Shown here in pieces: positions 8,718 through 18,213 of a DNA stretch of 64,000 nt (within the stretch, counting starts at the first letter, position 1; each line of letters opens with the position of its first letter). The stretch is from Variovorax sp. TBS-050B (GTDB taxonomy: Bacteria > Pseudomonadota > Gammaproteobacteria > Burkholderiales > Burkholderiaceae_C). The notes below the pieces were generated by a model. That model was not told where the DNA came from. It was given only the letters and a program-made list of their open reading frames with translations, and did no database searches. Made by a program: the position numbers and the translations under genes. The stretch lies in assembly GCF_029893635.1 (NCBI RefSeq), contig NZ_JARXYR010000002.1, positions 1 through 64,000 on the forward strand, read 5' to 3'.

Positions 8718-10538
8718 ATGGAATTCATCATTCAGAACTACGCCCCGCTGATGTTCGCGGGGCTGATCTGCTTCCTGCTGGTCGGCTTCCCCGTGGCCTT
8801 CAGCCTGGGCGCCTGCGGCCTGTTCTTCGGCTTCGTGGGCATCGAGCTCGGCCTTCTGCCCGAGGCGCTGCTGCAGGCCATGCCGCTGCGGCTCTTCGGC
8901 ATCATGCAGAACGACACGCTGCTCGCCATCCCGTTCTTCACGCTCATGGGCCTGATCCTCGAGCGCAGCGGCATGGCCGAGGACCTGCTCGAGACCATCG
9001 GCCAGCTGTTCGGCCCGATCCGCGGCGGCCTCGCGCTGGCCGTGGTGTTCGTGGGCGCGCTGCTCGCGGCGACCACCGGCGTGGTGGCGGCCTCGGTGAT
9101 CTCGATGGGCCTGATCTCGCTGCCGATCATGATGCGCTACGGCTACGACCGGCGCCTCGCCACCGGCGTGATCGCGGCCTCGGGCACGCTCGCGCAGATC
9201 ATCCCGCCGTCGCTGGTGCTGATCATCCTGGCCGACCAGCTCGGCCGCAGCGTAGGCGACATGTACAAGGGCGCGTTCCTGCCGGGCTTCCTGCTGATGG
9301 CGATGTATGCGGGCTACGTGATCCTGCTCGCGGTGTTCAAGCCCGCGTGGGTGCCCGCGCTGCCGCCCGAAGCGCGCACGATGCGCGAGGACAGCGGCAA
9401 GAGCGGTGGTCTCTCGCTGCTGGTGCTCACCGCCGTGTGCACCGTGGCATCGGTCTGGTTCGCGCGACACATCGTCGACATCCACAGCTGGTGGAAGGGC
9501 GAGGAAGTCACGCGCGTCGCCACCGACGAGACGATCGTGGTGTCGATGTGCGCAGGCGTGCTGCTGGCGCTGGTGATCGCGGTCATCAACCGCATCACGC
9601 GCATGGGCCTGCTCTCGCGCATGGCCGAGCGCGTGACCTTCGTGCTGATTCCGCCGCTGCTGCTGATCTTCCTCGTGCTCGGCACCATCTTCCTGGGCGT
9701 CGCCACGCCGACCGAAGGCGGCGCGATGGGCGCCGTGGGCGCGCTGATCATGGCTGCGGTGCGCGGACGCATGAGCATGTCGCTGCTCAAGCAGGCGCTC
9801 AACACCACCACCAAGCTCTCGTGCTTCGTGATCTTCATCCTGATCGGCGCCACGATCTTCGGCCTGGTGTTCCAGGGCGTGGACGGGCCGCTGTGGGTCG
9901 AGCATCTGCTGGCCAAGGTGCCGGGAGGCCAGCTGGGCTTCCTGATCGTGGTGAACATCATGGTGTTCTTCCTGGCGTTCTTCCTCGACTTCTTCGAGCT
10001 GTCGTTCATCGTGGTGCCGCTGCTGGCGCCGGTGGCCGACAAGCTGGGCATCGACCTGATCTGGTTCGGCGTGCTGCTGGCCGTGAACATGCAGACCTCG
10101 TTCATGCACCCGCCCTTCGGCTTCGCGCTGTTCTACCTGCGCAGCGTGGCGCCCACGAAGGCCTACACCGACCGCGTGACGGGCAAGCTCGTCGAGCCGG
10201 TCACCACCATGCAGATCTACTGGGGCGCGGTGCCGTTCCTGCTGATCCAGCTCGCGATGGTCGGCCTGATCATCGCCTTCCCGGGCATCGTGTCGAGCGG
10301 CCTGGACGAGAAGGAGGTCTACGACCTCGACAAGGTCATGCGCGAGATGGAAGCGAACATGCCGGGCGCTGCACCGGAGGTGCCCGCGCCCGAGGTGCCG
10401 CCGCCCGACGCCGGTGCGCCCGCGACGCCCGCCCCGGAGGCCGGGGCCTCGGCGCCCGAAGGCGGCGCGGCCGCCCCGGCGGCGGAGGACGATCCGATGA
10501 AGGCGATGCTCGAATCGATGGAGCGGGACAAGAAATAG
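8718..10538 (+). CDS. TRAP transporter large permease (DctM family) with Pro/Ala-rich tail
   Basis: A 606-residue membrane protein of the DctM family, the ion-coupled translocator of TRAP systems. It is larger than the usual 430-residue form: an extra stretch with two more membrane segments lies around residues 215-305, as in the longer DctM subgroup of betaproteobacteria. The last 70 residues are a Pro/Ala/Glu-rich linker ending in a short amphipathic helix (Met-Lys-Ala-Met-Leu-Glu-Ser-Met). ATG 8718 follows the DctQ stop by 11 bases; the much longer open frame from 7896 overlaps DctQ and is not used. Substrate unknown. Confidence 0.92.
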   Translation: MEFIIQNYAPLMFAGLICFLLVGFPVAFSLGACGLFFGFVGIELGLLPEALLQAMPLRLFGIMQNDTLLAIPFFTLMGLILERSGMAEDLLETIGQLFGPIRGGLALAVVFVGALLAATTGVVAASVISMGLISLPIMMRYGYDRRLATGVIAASGTLAQIIPPSLVLIILADQLGRSVGDMYKGAFLPGFLLMAMYAGYVILLAVFKPAWVPALPPEARTMREDSGKSGGLSLLVLTAVCTVASVWFARHIVDIHSWWKGEEVTRVATDETIVVSMCAGVLLALVIAVINRITRMGLLSRMAERVTFVLIPPLLLIFLVLGTIFLGVATPTEGGAMGAVGALIMAAVRGRMSMSLLKQALNTTTKLSCFVIFILIGATIFGLVFQGVDGPLWVEHLLAKVPGGQLGFLIVVNIMVFFLAFFLDFFELSFIVVPLLAPVADKLGIDLIWFGVLLAVNMQTSFMHPPFGFALFYLRSVAPTKAYTDRVTGKLVEPVTTMQIYWGAVPFLLIQLAMVGLIIAFPGIVSSGLDEKEVYDLDKVMREMEANMPGAAPEVPAPEVPPPDAGAPATPAPEAGASAPEGGAAAPAAEDDPMKAMLESMERDKK

Positions 10539-10602
10539 TCCCGCGCCCCGGACCGCATTCCGGTCCGGGTCCGCGCGCTGCGCGGGCTGCGGACGGACGA
10601 AA

Positions 10603-10627
10603 AAAAGCCCGCGCGATGCGGGCTTTT
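10603..10627. terminator. Bidirectional intrinsic terminator
   Basis: A perfect stem AAAAGCCCGC / GCGGGCTTTT with a five-base loop sits between the convergent TRAP permease and binding-protein genes. Because the A and T runs flank the GC stem on both sides, it can stop transcription from either direction. Confidence 0.9.
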
Positions 10628-10662
10628 CCTTTTGTCTCTCGCAAGGCCCGAAGCCCGCGGGA

Positions 10663-11745
10663 TCAGAGCTTCTGCTTGGCCATGAAGGTGTCGAACGCCG
10701 ACTCGGCGAAGCGGAACCACAGCACCTGGTCGCGCTGGAAGGTGCGCAGGTCGGCGTAGATCTTCTTCCACTCGGGGCTCTTGGCGTCGTTCTCGGCGAA
10801 GACTTCCATCGAGGCCTTGAACGAGGCGTCGAGCACGGCCTGCGAGAACGGCAGCACCTTGGTCTTCGAGGCCACGAGCTGCTTCAGCGCGGTAGGGTTC
10901 AGCGCGTCGTACTTGGCGAGCATGTCCGACGAGGCCAGCGCGGCTGCCGCTTCGACGATGGCCTTGTTCTCCGCCGACAGGCCGTCGAAGGCCTTCTGGT
11001 TGATGAAGAAATCGACCTCGGGGCCGCCTTCCCACCAGCCGGGGTAGTAGTAGAACGGCGCGACCTTGTTGAAGCCGAGCTTCTGGTCGTCGTACGGGCC
11101 AACCCATTCGGCGGCGTCCAGCGTGCCCTTTTCGAGCGACTGGTAGATCTCGCCGCCGGGGATGCTCTGCGGCACCGCGCCGAGCTTGGTCATCACGTCG
11201 CCAATCAGGCCGCCGCCGAGGCGCATCTTCATGCCCTTGAAGTCGTTCGGCGACTTGATCTCCTTGCGGTACCAGCCGCCCATCTGGCAGCCCGTGTTAC
11301 CGCCGGCGAAGCTCAGCATGTTGTACTTGGCGTAGAACTCGTTCATGAGCTTGCGGCCGTTGCCGTGCGTCATCCACGCGGTCATCTGGCGCGAGTTCAG
11401 GCCGAAGGGAATCGCCGAGCCCAGCGCGAACGCGGGGTTCTTGCCGTAGAAGTAGTAGGGCACGGTGTGGCACATCTCGACCGAGCCGTTCTGCACGCCG
11501 TCCACCACGCCGAACGGAGGCATCAGCTCGCCGCCGGCATGCACCGAGATCTCGAACTTGCCGCCCGACATCGCCTTGACCGCCTTGGCGAAGACTTCCG
11601 CGCCGCCGTAGATGGTGTCGAGTGACTTGGGGAAGCTCGACGCGAGCCGCCAGCGGACGGCGGCTTGCGCATGGACTGCGGGCGCAATGCCGGCGGCCAG
11701 AACGCCGGCGATGCCGGCGTTTTTGATGAGGGAACGACGATCCAT
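10663..11745 (-). CDS. TRAP transporter periplasmic substrate-binding protein (DctP family)
   Basis: A 360-residue secreted binding protein. Residues 1-27 form a signal peptide with an Arg-Arg start and an Ala-His-Ala cleavage site. The mature part begins Ala-Val-Arg-Trp-Arg-Leu-Ala-Ser-Ser-Phe-Pro-Lys and has the conserved DctP Arg in Met-Lys-Met-Arg-Leu-Gly-Gly, which normally binds a substrate carboxylate. It resembles the group that binds 2-oxo acids or taurine-like ligands. It presumably serves the DctQM pair, but it is convergent with it, so the two transcripts must be co-regulated in another way. ATG 11745 is preceded by a GGAG site. Confidence 0.92.
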   Translation of the reverse strand: MDRRSLIKNAGIAGVLAAGIAPAVHAQAAVRWRLASSFPKSLDTIYGGAEVFAKAVKAMSGGKFEISVHAGGELMPPFGVVDGVQNGSVEMCHTVPYYFYGKNPAFALGSAIPFGLNSRQMTAWMTHGNGRKLMNEFYAKYNMLSFAGGNTGCQMGGWYRKEIKSPNDFKGMKMRLGGGLIGDVMTKLGAVPQSIPGGEIYQSLEKGTLDAAEWVGPYDDQKLGFNKVAPFYYYPGWWEGGPEVDFFINQKAFDGLSAENKAIVEAAAALASSDMLAKYDALNPTALKQLVASKTKVLPFSQAVLDASFKASMEVFAENDAKSPEWKKIYADLRTFQRDQVLWFRFAESAFDTFMAKQKL

Positions 11746-11766
11746 TGAATTCACTCCGAGTGCATT

Positions 11767-11797
11767 GGAAAAAACGAAACGCGGCTTGTGGCCGCGT
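11767..11797 (-). terminator. Intrinsic terminator after dxs
   Basis: On the minus strand a seven-pair stem (ACGCGGC / GCCGCGT, 11779-11797, five-base loop) is followed by a T-rich run (11767-11778). It lies between dxs and the TRAP binding-protein gene and should end the xseB-ispA-dxs transcript. Confidence 0.7.
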
Positions 11798-11823
11798 CGA
11801 CGACTTTCGTAAGTCCCGGCGAT

Positions 11824-11841
11824 TGTAAGAACGTGCTTACA
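11824..11841. promoter_or_regulatory. Palindrome upstream of the TRAP binding-protein gene
   Basis: TGTAAGAACGTGCTTACA is a near-perfect palindrome (TGTAAG and CTTACA arms) about 80 bases before the DctP-family start and 17 bases after the dxs stop. Its position suits an operator for the binding-protein gene. No regulator gene is adjacent, so the binding factor is unknown. Confidence 0.4.
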
Positions 11842-11857
11842 TCCGCCCGGCCGGGGT

Positions 11858-13759
11858 TTACCCTGCGACCGAGGCGCCGAAGCGCTGCACGATCGAGGCC
11901 TCGATGCCCGCGGCATCGAGCCCGATCGAAGCGAGCAGCTTCGCGGGATCGCCATGCTCGATGAAGCGGTCGGGCAGGCCCAGCTGCAGCACCGGCTTCT
12001 GCAGCCCCGCGGCCTGCAGCGCCTCGAGCACCGCGCTGCCGGCGCCGCCCATCACGGCGCCCTCCTCGACGGTGACCAGCGCCTCGTGCGTGCGCGCGGC
12101 CTCGAGCAGCAGCTCGACGTCGAGCGGCTTGGCCCAGCGCATGTTGAGCACCGTGGCGTCGAGCGACTCGGCCGCTGTGAGCGCCGGATACAGCAGCGTG
12201 CCGAAGGCGAGGATCGCGATGCGCCGGCCCTCGCGCCGCCGCTCGCCCTTGCCGAAGGGCAGCGCATCGAGCGCGAGGTGCGGGGCGACGCCCGCGCCGG
12301 CACCGCGCGGATAGCGCACCGCCACCGGATGGTTCTGCTCGTAGGCGCTCGTGAGCAGCTGCCGCGTCTCGCGCTCGTCGGCCGGACAGGCGATGCTCAT
12401 GTTGGGAATGCAGCGCAGGAACGGAATGTCGTAGGCGCCCGCATGGGTGGCCCCGTCGGCGCCCACGAGCCCCGCGCGGTCGAGTGCGAACACCACGGGC
12501 AGGTTCTGGATCGCCACGTCGTGGATCAGCTGGTCGTAGGCGCGCTGCAGGAAGGTCGAATAGATGGCGACGACCGGCTTCAGGCCTTCGCAGGCCAGGC
12601 CCGCGGCGAAGGTCACCGCATGCTGCTCGGCGATGCCGACGTCGTAGTAGCGATCGGGAAAGCGCTGCTCGAACTCGACCAGGCCCGAGCCCTCGCGCAT
12701 CGCGGGCGTGATCCCCACGAGCCGGCCGTCGTGCGCCGCCATGTCGCAGAGCCACTGGCCGAAGACCTGCGTGAAGGTTTGCTTGGCCGGCGCGGCCGAC
12801 TTGACCAGCCCGACCTGCGGATCGAACTTGCCGGGACCGTGGTAGGCCACGGGGTCGGCCTCGGCCAGCTTGTAGCCCTGCCCCTTCTTCGTGACCACGT
12901 GCAGGAACTGCGGGCCGTCGAGGTGCTTGAGGTTCTCCAGCGTGGGCACCAGCGAGTCGAGGTCGTGGCCGTCGATCGGGCCCACGTAGTTGAAGCCGAA
13001 CTGCTCGAACAGCGTGGCCGGCACCACCATGCCCTTGGCATGCTGCTCGAAGCGCTTGGCGAGCTCGAACAGCGGCGGCGCGGCGCGCAGCACGCTCTTG
13101 CCCACGTTCTTCGCCGCGGCATAGAAGTTGCCGCTCATGAGCTGCGCGAGGTAGCGGTTGAGCGCACCCACGGGCGGGCTGATCGACATGTCGTTGTCGT
13201 TCAGGATCACGAGCAGCTTGCAGTCGCACACGCCGGCGTTGTTGAGCGCCTCGAAGGCCATGCCGGCCGTGAGCGCGCCGTCGCCGATGATCGCGACCGT
13301 GTGGCGGTCCTCGCCCTTCTGCTTGGCCGCCATCGCCATGCCGAGCGCGGCCGAGATGCTGGTCGACGAGTGCGCGGTGCCGAAGGTGTCGTACTCGCTC
13401 TCGGTGCGCTGCGGGAAGCCCGAGATGCCGCCGATCTGGCGCAGCGTGGGCATGCGCTCGCGCCGGCCGGTGAGGATCTTGTGCGGATAGGTCTGATGAC
13501 CCACGTCCCACACCAGCCGGTCGTGCGGCGTGTGGAAGACGTGGTGCAGCGCGACCGTGAGCTCGACCGTGCCGAGGTTGGAGCTCAGGTGGCCGCCGGT
13601 GCGCGAGACGTTGTCGAGCACGCAGGCCCGCACCTCGTCCGCCAGCTGCTTGAGCTGGGCCCGGTCGTACTGCCGGATCGGCGCCGGGTCGTGGAGCGTG
13701 GGAAGCAGCGGTGCCATGGGTTCGTGGTGGGTCTTCTTGTCCATCGGTGAACTGTTCAT
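11858..13759 (-). CDS. dxs: 1-deoxy-D-xylulose-5-phosphate synthase
   Basis: A 633-residue thiamin-diphosphate enzyme that joins pyruvate and glyceraldehyde 3-phosphate, the first step of the MEP isoprenoid pathway; the product also feeds thiamin and pyridoxal synthesis. The Gly-Gly-His-Leu-Ser-Ser-Asn-Leu-Gly segment, the TPP motif starting [10 protein letters not shown], and the transketolase C-terminal part with Gly-Ile-Ala-Glu-Gln-His are all present. The chosen ATG (13757-13759) overlaps the ispA stop as ATGA, which argues for coupling; Met15, the usual family start, is an alternative. Last gene of xseB-ispA-dxs. Confidence 0.97.
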   Translation of the reverse strand: MNSSPMDKKTHHEPMAPLLPTLHDPAPIRQYDRAQLKQLADEVRACVLDNVSRTGGHLSSNLGTVELTVALHHVFHTPHDRLVWDVGHQTYPHKILTGRRERMPTLRQIGGISGFPQRTESEYDTFGTAHSSTSISAALGMAMAAKQKGEDRHTVAIIGDGALTAGMAFEALNNAGVCDCKLLVILNDNDMSISPPVGALNRYLAQLMSGNFYAAAKNVGKSVLRAAPPLFELAKRFEQHAKGMVVPATLFEQFGFNYVGPIDGHDLDSLVPTLENLKHLDGPQFLHVVTKKGQGYKLAEADPVAYHGPGKFDPQVGLVKSAAPAKQTFTQVFGQWLCDMAAHDGRLVGITPAMREGSGLVEFEQRFPDRYYDVGIAEQHAVTFAAGLACEGLKPVVAIYSTFLQRAYDQLIHDVAIQNLPVVFALDRAGLVGADGATHAGAYDIPFLRCIPNMSIACPADERETRQLLTSAYEQNHPVAVRYPRGAGAGVAPHLALDALPFGKGERRREGRRIAILAFGTLLYPALTAAESLDATVLNMRWAKPLDVELLLEAARTHEALVTVEEGAVMGGAGSAVLEALQAAGLQKPVLQLGLPDRFIEHGDPAKLLASIGLDAAGIEASIVQRFGASVAG

Positions 13760-14676
13760 CGGTCGCGGTCGACGACCATGTGGGCGAGCGCGCGCAGCGC
13801 CGCCGTGTCGGCGAGGCCGCTGCGCTCGAGCGCGGCGAGCGCCTCGGCCAGCAATTGCGCCGCCTGCGTGCGTGCACCGTCCAGGCCCCAGAGCGAGACG
13901 TAGGTGGGCTTGTCGGCGGCCGCATCCTTGCCGGCGGTCTTGCCGAGGGTCTGCGAATCGGCCGTCACGTCGAGGATGTCATCGACCACCTGGAATGCAA
14001 GGCCGATCGCGGCGCCGTAGTCGCGCAGTGCCGCCAGCGCGCCGGGCGCCAGCGGTGCCGCGGCGCAGGCCGCGCCCATTTCGACGCTGCCCTGCAGCAG
14101 CGCGCCGGTCTTCAGGCGGTGCATCTCGCGCAGTTGCGCCTCGTCGAGCGCCAAGCCCACGCTCGCGAGGTCGATCGCCTGTCCGCCCGCCATGCCCTGG
14201 CTGCCCGCGGCGCGCGCGAGCAGGCGACAGAGCGCGGCCTGCATCGATGCGGGCACCTCGTCGCCTTCGGGCGTCAGCAGCTCGAAGGCCAGCGCCTGCA
14301 GCGCATCGCCCGCGAGCAGCGCATCGGCTTCGCCGAACTTCACGTGCACCGTGGGCTTGCCACGGCGCAGCACGTCGTTGTCCATGCAGGGCAGGTCGTC
14401 GTGCACCAGGGAATAGGCATGGATCAGTTCCGCCGCGCAGGCTGCGCGCAGCGCAGCGGCGGTATTGCCGCCGACTGCTTCGCTCGCGGCCAGCACCAGC
14501 AGCGGCCGCAGGCGCTTGCCGCCGTCGAGCACGGCATAGCGCATCGCATCGCCGAGCAGCACCGGCGCATCGACGCCGACCCATTCGGACAACGCGGCCT
14601 CGACCCGCGCCAGATGCGGCTCGCTCCAGGCCGAGAGGCGCGCCGCGTCCCAGCCGGCCGTGCGCACGGCGCTCAT
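13756..14676 (-). CDS. ispA: Polyprenyl (farnesyl) diphosphate synthase
   Basis: A 306-residue trans-prenyltransferase that condenses isopentenyl diphosphate with allylic diphosphates, giving farnesyl diphosphate. The first Asp-rich motif is Asp-Asp-Leu-Pro-Cys-Met-Asp-Asn-Asp and the second Asp-Asp-Ile-Leu-Asp; the Gly-Gly-Lys-Arg-Leu-Arg-Pro motif binds the homoallylic substrate. Start and stop both overlap the neighbouring genes in ATGA junctions (14673-14676 and 13756-13759), so the three genes are translated as one coupled set. With dxs downstream it links the first and a later step of isoprenoid synthesis. Confidence 0.95.
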   Translation of the reverse strand: MSAVRTAGWDAARLSAWSEPHLARVEAALSEWVGVDAPVLLGDAMRYAVLDGGKRLRPLLVLAASEAVGGNTAAALRAACAAELIHAYSLVHDDLPCMDNDVLRRGKPTVHVKFGEADALLAGDALQALAFELLTPEGDEVPASMQAALCRLLARAAGSQGMAGGQAIDLASVGLALDEAQLREMHRLKTGALLQGSVEMGAACAAAPLAPGALAALRDYGAAIGLAFQVVDDILDVTADSQTLGKTAGKDAAADKPTYVSLWGLDGARTQAAQLLAEALAALERSGLADTAALRALAHMVVDRDR

Positions 14677-14939
14677 TCGGCGTTCCAAGGCTTGAGCGTC
14701 CCGGCGTCGAGCACCTTGATCTGGTCCTCGACCGCCTGCAGCTTCTCGCGGCAGAACGCGAGCAGCGCGGCGCCTCGCTGGTAGCTGCCGAGCAGCTGGT
14801 CGAGCGGCAGCTGGCCCGACTCGAGTTCTGCAACCAATTGTTCCAACTCCTGGAGCCCGGCTTCGTAGCTGGCCGGCAGCGGACCTGTGTCGGGCGTGGC
14901 TTCCGGGCTGGACGGCGCGGGGGAAGGGACCTTGGGCAT
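14673..14939 (-). CDS. xseB: Exodeoxyribonuclease VII small subunit
   Basis: An 88-residue protein whose residues 23-80 match the XseB family: a helical [12 protein letters not shown] core and the [11 protein letters not shown] segment. It binds the large subunit XseA to form the nuclease that degrades single-stranded DNA. The first 20 residues are a Pro/Ser-rich extension. The ATG at 14939 is used; the longer frame upstream reaches into the divergent promoter. First gene of the coupled xseB-ispA-dxs set. Confidence 0.93.
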   Translation of the reverse strand: MPKVPSPAPSSPEATPDTGPLPASYEAGLQELEQLVAELESGQLPLDQLLGSYQRGAALLAFCREKLQAVEDQIKVLDAGTLKPWNAE

Positions 14940-15068
14940 GCGAGGGAATGTGAATGAAACGGGGCATTTTAGGTCGGCGAACCAAAGCCGCTGCGAGCGG
15001 CCCGGGCGCCCCGCAGGCCAGGCATGCCCGCGCATGACCTCGGGCGGGCGCTGCGGAGGCCCCTTGGG

Positions 15069-15074
15069 TACAAT
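15069..15074 (+). promoter_or_regulatory. Candidate -10 box of the Rieske oxygenase gene
   Basis: TACAAT lies about 110 bases before the oxygenase start in the divergent region shared with xseB (14940-15183). The spacing allows a leader of roughly 100 bases. The -35 element is weak. Confidence 0.4.
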
Positions 15075-15183
15075 CCGAGATTCCCCCGCCGGCCGCGCCG
15101 GCACAACTCTTCGCGCCGTCGCCTTCCAAGACGGCGCGTTCCGTTCTCCTTTTCTCCCTGTGGGGAGCTTGGTCAGGTCCTCC

Positions 15184-16323
15184 ATGTCTGATTTAAGTCT
15201 TCAACTGCAGCAGGCCGCGAGCCAACTTCCAGTTTCCGCGTACTTCGACGAGTCGCTCTACGCGCGCGAAATGCAGACACTCTTCGCCCGCGGCCCGCGC
15301 TACGTGGGCCACCGGCTCGCGGTGCCGGAGCCGGGCGACTTCCACACCCTGCCGCAGGAGCACCAGGGCCGCGCGCTCGTGCACACGCCCAAGGGTGTCG
15401 AACTCATCTCCAACGTGTGCCGCCACCGGCAGGCGCTGATCCTGCGCGGGCGCGGCCAGCTCGACAGCCAGGCCGGCGGCAACATCGTCTGCCCGCTGCA
15501 CCGCTGGACCTACGCGGCCTCCGACCCGCGCACCACCGGCACGCTGATCGGCGCGCCGCATTTCGAGCAGGATCCCTGCCTGAACCTGCACAACTATCCG
15601 CTCACCGAGTGGAACGGCCTGCTGTTCGAAAGCGCGCCCGGCGGCAGCGGCCGCGACGTGGCGGCCGACATGGCCACGCTGGGCCCGCGCGCCGACCTCG
15701 ACTTCACCGGCTATGCGCTCGACCGCGTCGAGCTGCACGAGTGCAACTACAACTGGAAGACCTTCATCGAGGTCTACCTCGAGGACTACCACGTCGGCCC
15801 GTTCCATCCCGGCCTCGGCAGCTTCGTCACCTGCGACGACCTGCGCTGGGAATTCAACCGCAACTACTCGGTGCAGACCGTGGGCGTGGCCAACCGGCTG
15901 GGCCGCGCCGGCAGCCCGATCTACCAGCGCTGGCAGGAACAGCTGCTCAAGTACCGCGAGGGCAAGCCGCCGAAGTACGGCGCGATCTGGCTGACCTACT
16001 ACCCGAACGTGATGGTCGAGTGGTATCCGCACGTGCTCACGGTGTCGACGCTGCATCCGGTGAGCCCGACGCGCACGCTCAACATGATCGAGTTCTTCTA
16101 CCCCGAGGAGATCGTCGCCTTCGAGCGCGAGTTCGTCGAGGCCCAGCAGGCCGCCTACATGGAGACCTGCGTCGAGGACGACGAGATCGCCGAGCGCATG
16201 GACGCCGGCCGCCGCGCGCTGATGCTGCGCGGCGAGAACGAGACCGGCCCCTACCAGAGCCCGATGGAAGACGGCATGCAGCAGTTCCACGAGTGGTACA
16301 AGGCCGCGATGCAGGCTGCCTGA
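15184..16323 (+). CDS. Rieske-type ring-hydroxylating oxygenase, alpha-subunit-like
   Basis: A 379-residue oxygenase with an N-terminal Rieske [2Fe-2S] domain and a C-terminal SRPBCC catalytic domain. Rieske ligands are Cys79-x-His81 and Cys103-x2-His106; the 21-residue gap between the pairs is a little longer than in most dioxygenases. The mononuclear iron site is shown by Glu-Asp-Tyr-His203 and Phe-His208-Pro. Such proteins hydroxylate aromatic acids, carnitine-like amines or other small molecules using electrons from a reductase, and no reductase gene is nearby. The following DMT transporter starts three bases after the stop, so they probably form an operon. Substrate unknown. Confidence 0.9.
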   Translation: MSDLSLQLQQAASQLPVSAYFDESLYAREMQTLFARGPRYVGHRLAVPEPGDFHTLPQEHQGRALVHTPKGVELISNVCRHRQALILRGRGQLDSQAGGNIVCPLHRWTYAASDPRTTGTLIGAPHFEQDPCLNLHNYPLTEWNGLLFESAPGGSGRDVAADMATLGPRADLDFTGYALDRVELHECNYNWKTFIEVYLEDYHVGPFHPGLGSFVTCDDLRWEFNRNYSVQTVGVANRLGRAGSPIYQRWQEQLLKYREGKPPKYGAIWLTYYPNVMVEWYPHVLTVSTLHPVSPTRTLNMIEFFYPEEIVAFEREFVEAQQAAYMETCVEDDEIAERMDAGRRALMLRGENETGPYQSPMEDGMQQFHEWYKAAMQAA

Positions 16324-16325
16324 GA

Positions 16326-17258
16326 GTGCAAGCGCTCTGGATGGTGCTGGGCGCCTTTCTGTTCGCGACCATGAGCGTGGTCGTCAAGGTGGCCTCGGCG
16401 TGGTTCAACAGCGGGGAGATGGTGCTCGGGCGCGGCCTGATCGGCATCGTGTTCCTGTGGCTGCTGGCGCGCAGCCGCGGGGTCTCGATGGCCACGCGCT
16501 ACCCCGGCATGCACGCCTGGCGCAGCATCATCGGCGTGGTGTCGCTCGGCGCATGGTTCTACGCCATCGCCCACATGCCGCTCGCCACCGCCGTGACGCT
16601 CAACTACATGAGCAGCGTCTGGGTCGCGGCCTTCCTGGTCGGCGGCGCGCTGCTCGCGTGGGTGCCGGTGCCCGGGCGCGACGGCCGGGTCGAGCGGCCG
16701 CCGCTGCAGGGGCCGCTCGCGCTCACGGTGCTCGCGGGCTTCGTGGGCGTGGTGCTGATGCTCAAGCCCAGCGTCAGCGGCCACGAGAGCTTCGCGGGCC
16801 TGCTGGGCCTGCTGTCGGGGCTGACCGCCGCCTTCGCCTACATGCAGGTGGTCGCGTTGTCGCGCATCGGCGAGCCCGAGCTGCGCACCGTCTTCTATTT
16901 CGCCGTGGGTTCGGCGGTGGCCGGCGCATTCGCCACGGCCGCCACCGGGTTTTCGGGCGGCGACGCCTGGACGTGGCAGCATGCGCTCTGGCTGCTGCCG
17001 ATCGGCCTGCTCGCCGCGCTCGGCCAGCTCTGCATGACGCGCGCCTACGCCACGGCCAAGACCCAGGCCGGCACCCTCGTGGTGGCCAACCTGCAGTACT
17101 CCGGCATCGTGTTCGCGGCGTTCTACGGCGTGGTGCTGTTCGACGACCGCATCGACGCCGCGGGGTGGGCCGGCATGGCGCTGATCATCGCGAGCGGCAT
17201 CGCGGCCACCGTGCTGCGGCAGCGCGCCGTGCCCAAGGCGCCGGCCGAAGAACACTGA
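16326..17258 (+). CDS. DMT-family (EamA-type) inner-membrane transporter
   Basis: A 310-residue protein with ten predicted membrane helices arranged as two EamA repeats; the second repeat includes Arg-Ala-Tyr-Ala-Thr-Ala-Lys-Thr-Gln-Ala-Gly, typical of drug/metabolite transporters. The GTG at 16326, two bases after the upstream stop, gives the usual family N-terminus (Gln-Ala-Leu-Trp-Met-Val-Leu-Gly-Ala); an ATG at 16341 is the alternative. Co-transcription with the Rieske oxygenase is likely. The substrate cannot be inferred. Confidence 0.9.
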   Translation: MQALWMVLGAFLFATMSVVVKVASAWFNSGEMVLGRGLIGIVFLWLLARSRGVSMATRYPGMHAWRSIIGVVSLGAWFYAIAHMPLATAVTLNYMSSVWVAAFLVGGALLAWVPVPGRDGRVERPPLQGPLALTVLAGFVGVVLMLKPSVSGHESFAGLLGLLSGLTAAFAYMQVVALSRIGEPELRTVFYFAVGSAVAGAFATAATGFSGGDAWTWQHALWLLPIGLLAALGQLCMTRAYATAKTQAGTLVVANLQYSGIVFAAFYGVVLFDDRIDAAGWAGMALIIASGIAATVLRQRAVPKAPAEEH

Positions 17259-17304
17259 ACTGAAGCGCGACCGCCGCGCACATCGACAGCGAAGGAACCC
17301 CGCC

Positions 17305-18213
17305 ATGTACACCACCCTCGTCAGCGTCGAACAACTGAAACAGCTGCAAGCGGGCGACGCGCCGCTCATGGTCTTCGACTGCAGCTTCGACCTCATGGCG
17401 CCCGAAGCCGGCGCACGGCAGTACGCGGCGGCCCACATCCCCGGCGCGCTGCATGCCGACCTCGACGACCACCTGAGCGCGCGCCACGGCCTGCCCGGCG
17501 CACACGGCGACGTGGTGGTCGCGCAGGAGGACGGCGTGCCGGCCTCGGGCGGGCGCCATCCGCTGCCGAGCCGCGAGAAGTTCGCGGCATGGCTCTCGAG
17601 CATCGGCTTCTCGAACGACATGCAGGCCGTGGTCTACGACCGCAACGGCGCCAACTACTGCGGCCGGCTCTGGTGGATGCTCAAGTGGATGGGCCACGAT
17701 GCGGTGGCGGTGCTCGACGGCGGCCTGCAGGCCTGGCAGGCCGCGGGCGGCGAAGTCACGGACCGCGAGGAGCCCGCGCGCTTCCAGTCGAACTTCGTGC
17801 CCGGCGAGCCGCTCGCGAAGCTCGTGCGCACCGAGGAGGTGGTGCGCCGGCTGGGCGAGCCTGACCAGAACCTGATCGATGCGCGGGCCGCCGCACGCTA
17901 TCGCGGCGAGGTGGAACCTCTGGACCCGATCGCAGGTCACATCCCCGGGGCCCTGAACCGGCCCTTCGCCGAGAACCTCGGCCCCGACGGCAAGTTCAAG
18001 CCGGCATCGCAATTGCGTGCCGAGTTCGAAGCGCTGCTCGCGGGACGCGATCCGGCGACGGTCGTCCATCAATGCGGCAGTGGCGTGAGCGCCGTGCCCA
18101 ACCTGCTTGCGATGCAGATCGCGGGGCTGGGAACGACCGCGCTCTATGCCGGCAGCTGGAGCGAATGGAGCAACACGCCGGGGCTGCCGACCCGGCAAGG
18201 CGCAGAACCATGA
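17305..18213 (+). CDS. sseA: Thiosulfate / 3-mercaptopyruvate sulfurtransferase (two rhodanese domains)
   Basis: A 302-residue tandem rhodanese. Residues about 5-145 form the inactive first domain and about 165-295 the catalytic one, with Cys257 in His-Gln-Cys-Gly-Ser-Gly-Val-Ser-Ala. The Cys-Gly-Ser-Gly-Val active-site loop is typical of 3-mercaptopyruvate sulfurtransferases, whereas classical rhodaneses have a basic Arg/Lys loop. It would transfer sulfane sulfur to cyanide or thiol acceptors. It overlaps the DUF2796 gene in an ATGA junction (18210-18213), so it is translated with the metal-linked ABC genes downstream. Confidence 0.9.
   Translation: MYTTLVSVEQLKQLQAGDAPLMVFDCSFDLMAPEAGARQYAAAHIPGALHADLDDHLSARHGLPGAHGDVVVAQEDGVPASGGRHPLPSREKFAAWLSSIGFSNDMQAVVYDRNGANYCGRLWWMLKWMGHDAVAVLDGGLQAWQAAGGEVTDREEPARFQSNFVPGEPLAKLVRTEEVVRRLGEPDQNLIDARAAARYRGEVEPLDPIAGHIPGALNRPFAENLGPDGKFKPASQLRAEFEALLAGRDPATVVHQCGSGVSAVPNLLAMQIAGLGTTALYAGSWSEWSNTPGLPTRQGAEP

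Noticed and set aside
10663..11955. Longer start for the TRAP binding protein (frame open to 11955)
   Set aside because: The extra 70 residues run through the dxs terminator and lack a signal peptide; the ATG at 11745 begins a normal one.
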